Origin: Chitinophagaceae bacterium
Lineage (GTDB): Bacteria; Bacteroidota; Bacteroidia; Chitinophagales; Chitinophagaceae
DNA: 56,410 bases
Assembly (NCBI GenBank): GCA_013140985.1
Contig: JABFRU010000012.1
Span: forward strand, 1-56,410
Reading direction: 5' to 3'
Below the pieces are notes generated by a model, which was not told where the DNA came from, did no database searches, and saw only the letters and a program-made list of their open reading frames with translations. The translations under genes were made by a program, and so were the position numbers. Below are positions 17,974-26,239 of the stretch, piece after piece; positions within the stretch are counted from its first letter, which is position 1, and the number at the start of each line of letters is the position of its first letter.

Positions 17974-19326
17974 CTAACGACCGGCGGGAGAAGGTACAAC
18001 TGCCAAACTCTCATTCCCATCTTCACTCACGGATTGCACTGCAAAAAAGTAATTGTCTTTTGAATAAGGCAGGTCCATTTTTGTATCTGTGGTAAAAAAT
18101 TTCTTTTGCCAGTATGCAGAAGTTGTTTCTCTCATCATCACATAATAGCCTTTTACTTTACCTGACTTAGGGGTTTTCCATGTAAGATTAGTAGAGTTGG
18201 TGAGTCTTCTTGTATCCACTTTTACTTCCTGCGGCATAGAAGGCGATTTGACTAGATTGGCCAGGTTACAAAGATTCATACAGGTATTCTTTCTCAGGTA
18301 TTCAAAATCCATGAACTCGGGTAAATCGCCGTATTGAATCCCATTTTCCAGCCGGACATCCTGGTGCTGGTGATAATAATTCTCATTCATCTCTGTAAAA
18401 CGAACAGCAGCATATCCTCTTTGCACAAAAGGAGTATGATCGCCACCCCGGAGAAAACGATCATTACGGTATATCAATACCACTTCAAGGTTGTCAACAT
18501 AACGTTCACCAATTTCTTTTACATACCTGGCCAGTTGTCTTGCCTTACCATCATTTTCCAAACCCAAACTCCGAATTGTCAAGGCAGTTCTGCCGGTATC
18601 CTGTACAGAGAATGCTTCACTGAACACCCGGATCTTTGTATTGTTGATCACATTTGTTTCATTGCTGTTATTGCTGCCCATGATATCATTGTTCAATACA
18701 GCTTCAATATTCCAGTTTTGTTTTTTTGCTTTATCGGCCATAAAGTTGGCGCCAAGCAATCCCTGCTCTTCACCACTAAACGCAACAAACATAACCGTAG
18801 CAGGAAAATTTCTTTTACTCATTATCCTTGCACACTCAATTACATTTGCTACTCCACTGGCATCATCATTAGCGCCGGGGGCATCTCCTGTGCTATCCAT
18901 TACATTAGTTCGCATACCATCCAAATGACCACTTACAATAAAAATGCGGTCATCATTCGGATCTGTTCCTTTTAATACAGCTACGGGATTTCCCAATAGA
19001 ATAGCCCTGTTCACCCTGCGGCCATCCGGTTGTAATGTAATGGTATCAATAAAAGCTGTCATTCTTCCGCCGGATGCTGCAACAAATTCATTGAATTTGC
19101 TCAATACCCAATTGCGGGCAGCACCGATTCCTCTTTTAGGATATGTTTGATTACTCAATGTATTTCTTGTACCAAAGCTCACCATCTTCCTCACATAAGA
19201 TTCAAGTGAATCTTTAGAAACTTCGCTTACCATTTTTTCTATTTGCGCATCACGATGAATTGATGTTTGTGCAGTTACCGTAATATAAATTGTAATAAAG
19301 GCAAACAGCGAGGTAAACTTTTTCAT
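17974..19326 (-). CDS. Secreted M28-family zinc aminopeptidase
   Basis: I choose the ATG at 19326 because it opens a signal peptide (MKKFTSLFAFITIYITVTAQ); mature protein about 430 aa. The zinc and catalytic residues are visible: VSGHLDGM (H ligand and following D), GANDDASG (bridging Asp), SGEEQGLLG (catalytic Glu and Glu ligand), RGGDHTPF and the late YHQHQD (His ligand). The final ~85 residues form a fibronectin III-like domain (LTWKTPKSGKVKGYYVMMRE ... YFFAVQSVSEDGNES). Likely role: release of N-terminal amino acids from peptides outside the cell or in the periplasm. Confidence 0.92.
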   Translation of the reverse strand: MKKFTSLFAFITIYITVTAQTSIHRDAQIEKMVSEVSKDSLESYVRKMVSFGTRNTLSNQTYPKRGIGAARNWVLSKFNEFVAASGGRMTAFIDTITLQPDGRRVNRAILLGNPVAVLKGTDPNDDRIFIVSGHLDGMRTNVMDSTGDAPGANDDASGVANVIECARIMSKRNFPATVMFVAFSGEEQGLLGANFMADKAKKQNWNIEAVLNNDIMGSNNSNETNVINNTKIRVFSEAFSVQDTGRTALTIRSLGLENDGKARQLARYVKEIGERYVDNLEVVLIYRNDRFLRGGDHTPFVQRGYAAVRFTEMNENYYHQHQDVRLENGIQYGDLPEFMDFEYLRKNTCMNLCNLANLVKSPSMPQEVKVDTRRLTNSTNLTWKTPKSGKVKGYYVMMRETTSAYWQKKFFTTDTKMDLPYSKDNYFFAVQSVSEDGNESLAVVPSPAGR

Positions 19327-19437
19327 CTTGATAAATTTTGGATGATAAATGTAATTGACAATTTGCAATTGACAATAAACAATTGGCAACAGTTAAACCA
19401 GTTTGGTATAAATGAATTATTTTTAGAAAAATACTTT

Positions 19438-20310
19438 ATGACGGTTAAGGATCTCAGTTTAGTTCATCATCTGGTCACTGATCTTTTTCAATGGCCTCAA
19501 AGCGCTGCTGAATGGAGGCAATATGAATTGAAGCAGGAGCAGGTTGATTTTTTCAACGAGCATGGTTTTGTAAGCGGTATCAAAATGCTGGATGATGAGC
19601 AAATAGATGTTATAAGAAAAGAATTAGCGGAGATAGCAGATCCCAAACATCCGGGTCATGAATTATTCTATGAATTTCATTCCAATGAATCTACCGATCC
19701 TTCTACTATTTTATTTCATGCATTGGGTGCATGGAGAATAACTTCCGGTCTTCATGATGTATTATGGAATCCCCGGTTTGTATTGGCGGCAAGTCAATTA
19801 CTGGAAAATGTTCCCGTTCGCTTCTGGCATGATCAGATATTTTGGAAGCCACCGAAACAAGGCGGCGTAGTGGCATGGCACCAGGATTATTCTTACTGGA
19901 CAAGAACAAAACCTATAGCCCATCTTACCTGCTGGTGTGCACTCGATGATGCAACAGAAGAAAATGGTTGTTTACAATATATTCCCGGAAGCCATAAATG
20001 GGGTTTGCTGCCCAAGCCTGTTATTGCAGGCGAATTGCAGGGCATCAAAGATTTTTTGAATGATGAACAAAAGAAACAATTTGAAAAACCAATGTTTGCA
20101 GAAGTAAAAGCAGGAGAAGCGATCTTTCATCATTCTTTGACATTACATGGTTCCGGCGCTAATACATCATCCAAACCAAGAAGGGCCTTTGTGATCAATG
20201 CTTTTGCTGATGGAGTTGTTTCTGATTCGGACGAACCATTGCTGGATGGAGTGAATGTGGTGCCAAAAGGAGTGAAGATGGAAGGGCAATTCTTTCCTTT
20301 ACTTTTTTAA
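19438..20310 (+). CDS. Phytanoyl-CoA dioxygenase-like Fe(II)/2-oxoglutarate oxygenase
   Basis: 290 aa from the ATG at 19438; the longer frame back to 19267 overlaps the divergent peptidase gene and is unlikely. The iron-binding facial triad is visible: WHQDYSYW (H and D) and the distal His in HHSLTLHGSG, followed by KPRRAFVINAF with the Arg that should hold 2-oxoglutarate. NGCLQYIPGSHKWG is the usual PhyH segment. It hydroxylates a small molecule that cannot be named from the sequence. The gene is divergent from the M28 peptidase. Confidence 0.9.
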   Translation: MTVKDLSLVHHLVTDLFQWPQSAAEWRQYELKQEQVDFFNEHGFVSGIKMLDDEQIDVIRKELAEIADPKHPGHELFYEFHSNESTDPSTILFHALGAWRITSGLHDVLWNPRFVLAASQLLENVPVRFWHDQIFWKPPKQGGVVAWHQDYSYWTRTKPIAHLTCWCALDDATEENGCLQYIPGSHKWGLLPKPVIAGELQGIKDFLNDEQKKQFEKPMFAEVKAGEAIFHHSLTLHGSGANTSSKPRRAFVINAFADGVVSDSDEPLLDGVNVVPKGVKMEGQFFPLLF

Positions 20311-20394
20311 AGAAAATAAAAAATGAAAAGGTTGTTCGTTTCTAATTAAAACTTCACTTTCTGATTATTCATTTCTTATTTCTTATTCTTTATT

Positions 20395-21684
20395 TTAATA
20401 TCCGTATTTATCTTTCCAGAGCATTTTCAAAAATTTTCTCAACTCTTCTTCTCTTGCATTCTTGCCGGGCTCGAAAAATTTCATCCCGGCAATTTCTTTG
20501 GGTAAATATTCCTGCGGAGAAAAATTGTTATCGTAGCTGTGTGAATATTCATAATCTTTCCCATAGCCCATATTCTTCATCAGCCTTGTGGGTGCATTGC
20601 GGATATGCAAAGGGACAGGCAGGTCGCCATGTTTTTTTACAGCACTCATGGCTTCACCGATAGCAATGGTGGCGCTGTTGCTTTTAGCACTGGAGGCAAG
20701 ATAAATGACACATTGAGAAAGTATCAATGAAGATTCAGGATAACCGATCTTATTCACGGCATCAAAAGTTGCATTGGCCATTACCAATGCTGTTGGATTA
20801 GCATTGCCAATATCTTCACTGGCCAGTATCACCAGTCTTCTGGCAATGAATTTTACATCTTCACCACCTTCGATCATTCTTGCCAGCCAATAGACGGCTG
20901 CATTGGGATCGCTGCCTCTTATTGATTTTATAAAAGCAGAGATGATATCATAATGCTGTTCGCCGCTTTTATCATAGAGTGCAATTCTTTGCTGTGCTAC
21001 ATGCATTATGTATTCATCAGTTATCACCAGTGTATCGGGGTCTTCTAAAACCCCTCCTTCGGAGGGGTTTGGGGAGGCCGCTATTTCCAATAAATTCAAT
21101 AATTTCCTTGCATCACCACCTGAAATATTGATCATCGCTGCTGTTTCTTTCAGTTCGATCTTTTTCTTTTTTAAGATATCATCTTTTTGAATGGCGATTT
21201 TTAAAAGTTCCACCAAATCGTTTTCATCCAATGATCTTAATACATAGACCTGGCAACGGCTGAGCAAGGCGCTGTTCACTTCGAAAGAAGGATTTTCAGT
21301 GGTAGCGCCGATCAGTGTGATGATGCCTTTTTCAACAGCACCGAGTAATGCATCCTGCTGGCCTTTGTTGAAACGATGTATCTCATCAATAAATAATATA
21401 GCGCCGGATTTTGATCTGGCTTCTTCAATTACTTCTCTTACATCTTTTACACCGGAACTGATAGCGCTGAGTTGAAAGAAAGGAACCTTTAAGGTATGTG
21501 CAATGATATTGGCAATGGTTGTCTTACCGGTTCCCGGCGGTCCCCAGAAGATCATCGAAGGCACTTTGCCTTTTTCGATGGCAGTGCGAAGAATCCCTCC
21601 TTTGCCAACAAGATGTTGTTGTCCCAGCAATTCATCCAGCGAATTTGGACGAATGCGCTCCGCCAGCGGCACATGTTCATTCAT
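20395..21684 (-). CDS. rarA: RarA/MgsA, replication-associated recombination AAA+ ATPase
   Basis: 429 aa, acting at stalled replication forks. Walker [10 protein letters not shown] (48-56), Walker [11 protein letters not shown] (96-105), sensor GATTENPSF, then the RarA-specific helical domain ([21 protein letters not shown]) and the C-terminal MgsA region ([22 protein letters not shown]). An extra segment at about 203-214 ([12 protein letters not shown]) sits in the lid domain and is encoded by a palindromic repeat (21047-21078) that also occurs in uvrA. It keeps the frame, and the conserved parts on both sides are intact. Confidence 0.96.
   Translation of the reverse strand: MNEHVPLAERIRPNSLDELLGQQHLVGKGGILRTAIEKGKVPSMIFWGPPGTGKTTIANIIAHTLKVPFFQLSAISSGVKDVREVIEEARSKSGAILFIDEIHRFNKGQQDALLGAVEKGIITLIGATTENPSFEVNSALLSRCQVYVLRSLDENDLVELLKIAIQKDDILKKKKIELKETAAMINISGGDARKLLNLLEIAASPNPSEGGVLEDPDTLVITDEYIMHVAQQRIALYDKSGEQHYDIISAFIKSIRGSDPNAAVYWLARMIEGGEDVKFIARRLVILASEDIGNANPTALVMANATFDAVNKIGYPESSLILSQCVIYLASSAKSNSATIAIGEAMSAVKKHGDLPVPLHIRNAPTRLMKNMGYGKDYEYSHSYDNNFSPQEYLPKEIAGMKFFEPGKNAREEELRKFLKMLWKDKYGY
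21047..21078 (-). repeat. Palindromic repeat element inserted in frame within rarA
   Basis: On the coding strand this reads GCCTCCCCAAACCCCTCCGA then AGGAGGGGTTTT. It is nearly identical to the first half of the uvrA element and is read in the same frame, giving [10 protein letters not shown]. The core CCCCTCC-GAA-GGAGGGG is self-complementary. Confidence 0.85.
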
Positions 21685-21715
21685 AGATTCAAAGTAACGA
21701 AAAAGAGGGTTTAAG

Positions 21716-21795
21716 AGTTTAAAGGTTTAAAAGTTTAATGTGGGTCCTGCAATCTTGAAATTTTTGAATAACACGAAACCTGAAACCTTTAAACT
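21716..21795. repeat. Intergenic inverted repeat, perfect 13-bp arms
   Basis: AGTTTAAAGGTTT (21716-21728) is repeated inverted as AAACCTTTAAACT (21783-21795) within a TTTAAA-rich patch in the gap between the rarA start and the esterase stop. It may be a weak transcript end for the esterase gene or a remnant of a mobile palindrome. Confidence 0.6.
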
Positions 21796-21815
21796 TTTGA
21801 ACCCTTAAACTTACC

Positions 21816-22676
21816 TTAGTTCACATTCGCATTCAGGAAAGCTGTGATCTTGTCAAATGAATCGGTAAGATTGGCACCCACCCATCCATGATTTTCGGTG
21901 GGATAGAAAACATATTGATTTACCACACCAAATGTTGTGAGTTTATTTTTCAATGCTACTGATTGATTAAATGATACCACAATATCAACACCCCCATGCA
22001 ATATGATAGTAGGCGGCGTTTGCGCTGTTATATAATTAAGCGGGGTTGCTTGAGAATATATGGTCGGGTGAGTAGCAGGTATCCCGCCAGTTACCTGTAT
22101 CATTAACAAACCCACCAAAGGATTGGGTGGATTATTATACATATCTGCCATATCTGTAGGGCCAAAAAAATCAACTACTGCTTTTATTTTTACCGGTGTT
22201 GTATTCTTGTAAGCATGAAGCAGGGCAAGATGCCCGCCGGCGCTGGTGCCAACTAACACATATTTATCACTGATCACATAATCAGTTCTTTTTCCATAGA
22301 TAAAATCAATAGCTGCTTTTACATCATTCTCCTGCGCCGGGAAAAAATTTGCTGAACCTGTTGCCAACCGGTAATTGATATTAAAGATGGCCCATCCCGG
22401 CATTCTTTTTTTCAATGTATCTACATAAGGGGTCAGTTCAGATTTATCTCCCTGGCTCCAGCCGCCGCCATGTATCAGTATCATCACTTTGGTGTTGGCC
22501 ATTGTTCTTCCTGCCGGTAAATAAATATCCATTTTCTGCGCCCCATCAGAGCCATAAGGAACATTCATTTCTGTCTTTTCTGGCAAGGAGGCAGGTTGTG
22601 GAAAATCATTTACCACATTTTTTTTACAGGATAAAAAGAAAATAGAAACTATAGCCGTCAATAAGAGTGATCTCAT
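21816..22676 (-). CDS. Lipoprotein alpha/beta-hydrolase, esterase of the BD-FAE/HSL type
   Basis: 286 aa from the ATG at 22676, which opens a lipoprotein signal (MRSLLLTAIVSIFFLSC, lipobox LSC); nine further residues upstream are open but spoil it. The oxyanion HGGGW motif, nucleophile GTSAGGH, and late GGVDIVV (Asp) and NHGWVG (His) give a full catalytic triad. The start of the mature domain (NVPYGSDGAQKMDIYLPAG) is typical of carboxylesterases in this group. Likely acts on small esters at the cell envelope; the substrate is unknown. Confidence 0.9.
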   Translation of the reverse strand: MRSLLLTAIVSIFFLSCKKNVVNDFPQPASLPEKTEMNVPYGSDGAQKMDIYLPAGRTMANTKVMILIHGGGWSQGDKSELTPYVDTLKKRMPGWAIFNINYRLATGSANFFPAQENDVKAAIDFIYGKRTDYVISDKYVLVGTSAGGHLALLHAYKNTTPVKIKAVVDFFGPTDMADMYNNPPNPLVGLLMIQVTGGIPATHPTIYSQATPLNYITAQTPPTIILHGGVDIVVSFNQSVALKNKLTTFGVVNQYVFYPTENHGWVGANLTDSFDKITAFLNANVN

Positions 22677-22788
22677 ATGATCATTTTTTTGTAAGATAAT
22701 CAAAATCCTGTGAACCGTTTAATGATGGGAATGGATTAGAAATGGTTGCCTGATTTTTGTTTTCAGTAACTTGTAACAAATTATAAGA

Positions 22789-23478
22789 ATGAAAATTGCA
22801 ATTGTGACTGGTGCTTCTGGTAATCTTGGCCAGGCAGTCATTCGTAAATTCATTGCCGGGGGATATGAAGTGATCGGAACGACCATTCCGAATGACCCGG
22901 TGGCTGTTGATTTTCCTGCAACAAGTTTTGAAAAAGTGGTGGTGAATTTAATGGACGAGGCCGATTCAGAAAAATTTGTTGCTGGGGTAATTTCAAAGTA
23001 TGGTACTGTAGATGCAGCTATTTTAACTGTCGGCGGTTTTGCGATGGGAAAAATATCAGATACTTCATCGTCAGATATCATGAAGCAATACAAATTAAAT
23101 TTTGAAACAGCTTATCATGTGGCAAGACCGGTGTTCACACAAATGATGAAACAAAACAGGGGAAGGATATTTATCATCGGCTCCAAACCCGGCTTGAGTG
23201 CCGAAAATGGAAAAGGAATGGTGGCCTATGGTTTGGCCAAATCACTGATCTTTCGTTTGGCAGAATTGATGAATGGCGAAGCGAAAGGAAAAAATGTGGT
23301 GACAAGTGTGGTGGTGCCGAGTACCATTGATACACCTCAAAACAGGCAAGCAATGCCGGATGCAGATACCGGTAAATGGGTGAAGCCGGAGGATATCGCC
23401 AATATTATATATTATCATTCTTCAGATGAATCGGGCGTATTAAGAGAAACCATTCTCAAAGTGTATAACAATGCATGA
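22789..23478 (+). CDS. Short-chain dehydrogenase/reductase (SDR)
   Basis: 229 aa. A Rossmann fold with the cofactor loop TGASGNLGQ (7-15), an atypical short form of TGxxxGxG. The catalytic Tyr and Lys are in YGLAK, preceded by IFIIGSKPG where the usual catalytic Ser can be assigned. SVVVPSTIDTPQNRQAMPDA is the usual PG/T-P loop after the active site, and VKPEDIANIIYY the late helix. NAD(P)-dependent reduction or oxidation of an unknown small molecule. Divergent from the esterase gene. Confidence 0.92.
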   Translation: MKIAIVTGASGNLGQAVIRKFIAGGYEVIGTTIPNDPVAVDFPATSFEKVVVNLMDEADSEKFVAGVISKYGTVDAAILTVGGFAMGKISDTSSSDIMKQYKLNFETAYHVARPVFTQMMKQNRGRIFIIGSKPGLSAENGKGMVAYGLAKSLIFRLAELMNGEAKGKNVVTSVVVPSTIDTPQNRQAMPDADTGKWVKPEDIANIIYYHSSDESGVLRETILKVYNNA

Positions 23479-23516
23479 GGGGTGTTCTTACTTTTTTCTT
23501 GATCAGCATCTTTCTT

Positions 23517-23542
23517 TACTTTTTGCCTTGATGCAAAAAGTA
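23517..23542. repeat. Short intergenic hairpin repeat
   Basis: TACTTTTTGC pairs perfectly with GCAAAAAGTA around CTTGAT, followed by AACAAAAAAATCAAG that can pair with the upstream TTTCTTGAT. Repeats of this wording are common intergenic elements in Bacteroidota. It lies 39 bases after the SDR stop and may also act in transcript ending. Confidence 0.7.
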
Positions 23543-23800
23543 ACAAAAAAATCAAGCCAATTCGATGTGAGAGTCCCTTAGTGCAAATTTTCCTTGGCGA
23601 ATTGGCAAATGGAAAGTCATTCTCCATGATATTATTTGCAGATAATGCTGCTTGTTATTATAAGCCACTGAGGCGCTTGCTTTTTCGCATGGAAATATTG
23701 GATTGAAACAAACATCTTTTAATGCGAAAAAGATGCGCAAGGAGAATCAGTATTTATCATTACCCTATTCGAGTAATAGAGGAGTTTCTAAATATTCTGA

Positions 23801-23833
23801 GTCCAGAACCCTCCTTCGGAGGGCAGGGAGGCT
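23801..23833. repeat. Third copy of the uvrA/rarA palindromic element
   Basis: GTCCAGAACCCTCCTTCGGA then GGGCAGGGAGGCT resembles the second half of the uvrA insert (GAACCCCCCTTCGGTGGGCAG). The palindromic core is CCCTCC-TTC-GGAGGG. Its right edge touches the stop codon of the LacI-like remnant. Confidence 0.75.
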
Positions 23834-23998
23834 TTAAACCATTGCTTCTTTTTTCTCCGGAACCTTGCGGGTAGAATTGCGGATGAGTAATTCTGTCGTT
23901 AACACTTTTGTTTCAAAATCAGTTACTGGTATTGGCGGTATGTTCTGAGGATTGGGTGGTATTCTTCTTTCTTTACTGGTACAAAAACAATTATTTGT
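23834..23998 (-). pseudogene. C-terminal remnant of a LacI-like transcriptional regulator
   Basis: On the minus strand a 54-residue stretch ends IPVTDFETKVLTTELLIRNS then TRKVPEKKEAMV and a stop. The part TKVLTTELLIRNSTR resembles the last beta strand of LacI-family sensor domains (typically V-L-x-T-E-L-I-I-R-x-S). Upstream the frame meets a TGA at 23999-24001, and no DNA-binding or ligand domain precedes it. I read it as what is left of a deleted regulator gene. The match is short, so a chance likeness is possible. Confidence 0.4.
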
Positions 23999-24389
23999 TC
24001 ATTACCGGAAGATCGACCAGCTTGAAACAGCTTATTATATCATGTTTGCACGTTTGTGCATCCGCTTACTTGTTAGGCTGGCTTGTCATGCATTTCCTTG
24101 TTCCAAGAATGAAGAGAATAGAAGCATAACCCATGCTTCACAGCATTTTACCCGTAAACTACCGGGCATCCTTAGGTCGATTCATGACAGGTAAGTTTCC
24201 GTGAAACTAACAAGGACTTGTTGGATTAATTAATTGTAAAGAATAAAAATTACCACTTAGTGTTATTTTTTAAATTGTTTTTCTCCTTACCTTCGGAATG
24301 AACTCTCTTTGTATCCTTTCAAAACAATCTGAATATTTAAGGTAAAGATGAAGTAGCGTTATATCCCGGACCGGGTTAAACGCTGTATC

Positions 24390-24992
24390 ATGCTGAAAGA
24401 AACATTTCAGTTCTTCGCTGATGAACTGAATAAATATCTTATCCTCAAGCAAGTCGTATCGTCAGATACGCCAAGAGTTGTATTGGGCAATGTGGCCCGT
24501 GCATACGATAATGAAACACTCAGTGGATCAGAACCTATTCTCAACAGAGCTATATTATCATTGGTAAATGTAGAAGAAGACCGCATTTCTAAGAAACAGG
24601 AAAATTACACCCGGTCTGATATTAGCACCAAATACAAAAGCCCGCCGCTGTTCCTCAACTTATATATGCTGATATCGATTAACCGGAGCAATTACGGCCA
24701 GTCACTGGCATGGCTTAGCCATATCATGCAATTTTTTCAATACCAGAATGTATTTACTCCCATCTCACATCCGTCACTCGACAGCAGGATAGTAAAGCTG
24801 ATGACGGAATTGTATTCATTGAATTTTGAGCAGGTGAATCATTTGTGGAGCACATTAGGAGGAAAATATTTACCCTCTGTAATGTATAAGATCCGCCAGG
24901 TAAGTCTTGATGAAGATCTTACTATAAGCGAAAGTGGATTCATCAAAGAGATCCAAATTGAGGATAAAGTAACAGAACCATTAACAGGATGA
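24390..24992 (+). CDS. eCIS cap/tail terminator protein, DUF4255 (Pvc16-like)
   Basis: 200 aa. The family caps the distal end of the contractile tube and sheath. The N-terminus LKETFQFFADELNKYL, then LGNVARAYD, ILSLVNVEEDRISKK and the aromatic LNLYMLISIN are typical of DUF4255, followed by the conserved helix LAWLSHIMQFFQYQNVFT. About 15 C-terminal residues are variable. It is the first gene of the cluster, and its stop overlaps the next start by four bases (ATGA), so the two are likely translated together. Confidence 0.92.
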   Translation: MLKETFQFFADELNKYLILKQVVSSDTPRVVLGNVARAYDNETLSGSEPILNRAILSLVNVEEDRISKKQENYTRSDISTKYKSPPLFLNLYMLISINRSNYGQSLAWLSHIMQFFQYQNVFTPISHPSLDSRIVKLMTELYSLNFEQVNHLWSTLGGKYLPSVMYKIRQVSLDEDLTISESGFIKEIQIEDKVTEPLTG

Positions 24993-26221
24993 TGACGAGG
25001 TATAAAATATTATTTATGACAGAACTGCTGCATGATTATTATAAGAATCTGCAGTGCAGGGATTTTGATGTGATACCATCTGAAGAAACCCGCCAGTTGA
25101 TGAAAAGTAAACAAATGATGTGGAGAATGGCAGGTAATAAATTAGTAGTGCTGATAAAAGTGGTCAATAGCGGACCTGATAAAGATAAACCAGCAGCAGG
25201 CATTGACCCAACAGATAAATTTTTATTCTATCTGCAATTAAATAAGCCACAGTTCAATATTGTAACAAATGTTGATACCGACAAATTAGGAGAAGGGAAG
25301 AGGTATTATTTCACCAATCTTCACCAGAATGATATAGATGGAGGGATGTGTCTCACCAAAAAGATCAAAGCGGTTGCCGGTCCGGCCAGTTATTTTCCCG
25401 GGGATTTTACAGCAGATGGAACAGGTACTGTGTTTGAATGTATCAAAAGCACCAATGAAACAAATAATCCTCCGGTAGCTGCATTCTGGCATGACAGGGG
25501 CAAGCAGCAATATGTTTCCGGAGAAGATATGACCGTTCCAAAAACAAGAATTGAAACATATAAGGTTTCTGTTCCGGCTAAGAAATTTGATATCCGTGTT
25601 TATGGATTTAATATTCTGACCAAACAGTATGACCTTAGTATTCCCATAAAAAACAATCTTGTTACAACAGATACAAATACCGAATTCGTACAGGCACAGT
25701 TGCCTGAACTGCTTCCCGGCAGGTATAAGCTGAAAATAAATACGGATGAGTTTGATGTATTCATTGATGATAGTGTAGTGTACAATAATGTTTTTGGGGT
25801 CATGGAGATATTTGCTCACCTGCCTGGCGGTCCCGGTTTTGGATTACTGGATACAGATGGAACGGTAAAAGATAAACCAGCAGGCGGTGTTGCCTCATGG
25901 CTTCGTTATAAGATACGTTTTGCCAACCGGCTTGCTTACTGGAAATACAATACGCCACGCCATGGTGTTACCGGCATCACTCATGCCACATCGCTTTTTT
26001 CATTTGATCCAACACCGGCAGCACCGGGAGATAAAGAATTCTTTACTTCCGGTAAACCTATCCCATTATTTGAAAAGCCATGGGAATTTAAAGTGAACGT
26101 ACAGAGTTTGTCTAATGACGAAGATCCGCTGGCGCCCAATCCCGATCCCAATGTGCCGGCCATGCTTAGCCGTACTTTTCCTCAAAAAGATTATTACTGC
26201 ACTATAAACCTTAATTATTAA
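24989..26221 (+). CDS. Unrecognised eCIS-associated protein between cap and sheath genes
   Basis: 410 aa. The start overlaps the DUF4255 stop; an alternative start is the ATG at 25016 (MTELLHDYYKNLQ). It has no signal peptide and no membrane helix. The sequence looks all-beta in the middle (ETYKVSVPAKKFDIRVYGFN ... LLPGRYKLKINTDEFDVFID) and ends in an aromatic segment (DYYCTINLNY). I know no family for it. Its fixed place between cap and sheath suggests a structural role such as a collar, second terminator or sheath-capping protein. That is inference from position only. Confidence 0.75.
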   Translation: MMTRYKILFMTELLHDYYKNLQCRDFDVIPSEETRQLMKSKQMMWRMAGNKLVVLIKVVNSGPDKDKPAAGIDPTDKFLFYLQLNKPQFNIVTNVDTDKLGEGKRYYFTNLHQNDIDGGMCLTKKIKAVAGPASYFPGDFTADGTGTVFECIKSTNETNNPPVAAFWHDRGKQQYVSGEDMTVPKTRIETYKVSVPAKKFDIRVYGFNILTKQYDLSIPIKNNLVTTDTNTEFVQAQLPELLPGRYKLKINTDEFDVFIDDSVVYNNVFGVMEIFAHLPGGPGFGLLDTDGTVKDKPAGGVASWLRYKIRFANRLAYWKYNTPRHGVTGITHATSLFSFDPTPAAPGDKEFFTSGKPIPLFEKPWEFKVNVQSLSNDEDPLAPNPDPNVPAMLSRTFPQKDYYCTINLNY

Positions 26222-26239
26222 ACCTTAAAAATTACAAAT

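Larger units (their letters stand above)
23479..24389. other. Gene-poor junction between housekeeping genes and the injection-system cluster
   Basis: About 910 bases without an intact gene. It holds a TACTTTTTGC hairpin (23517-23542), a copy of the uvrA/rarA palindrome (23801-23833), and a LacI-like C-terminal fragment on the minus strand. The overlapping plus-strand frames at 23908-24194 (73 and 80 aa) share no feature I recognise. Bases 24230-24389 are AT-rich and probably hold the promoter of the injection-system cluster, but I cannot assign a -33/-7 pair with confidence. Confidence 0.65.

Noticed and set aside
23908-24194. Plus-strand 73- and 80-aa frames upstream of the cluster
   Set aside because: They overlap in different frames, have odd composition, and lie over the LacI-like remnant.
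24230-24389. A Bacteroidota-type promoter (TTTG and TAnnTTTG) before the cluster
   Set aside because: Several partial matches exist, but none has both boxes at the expected spacing, so I do not call one.
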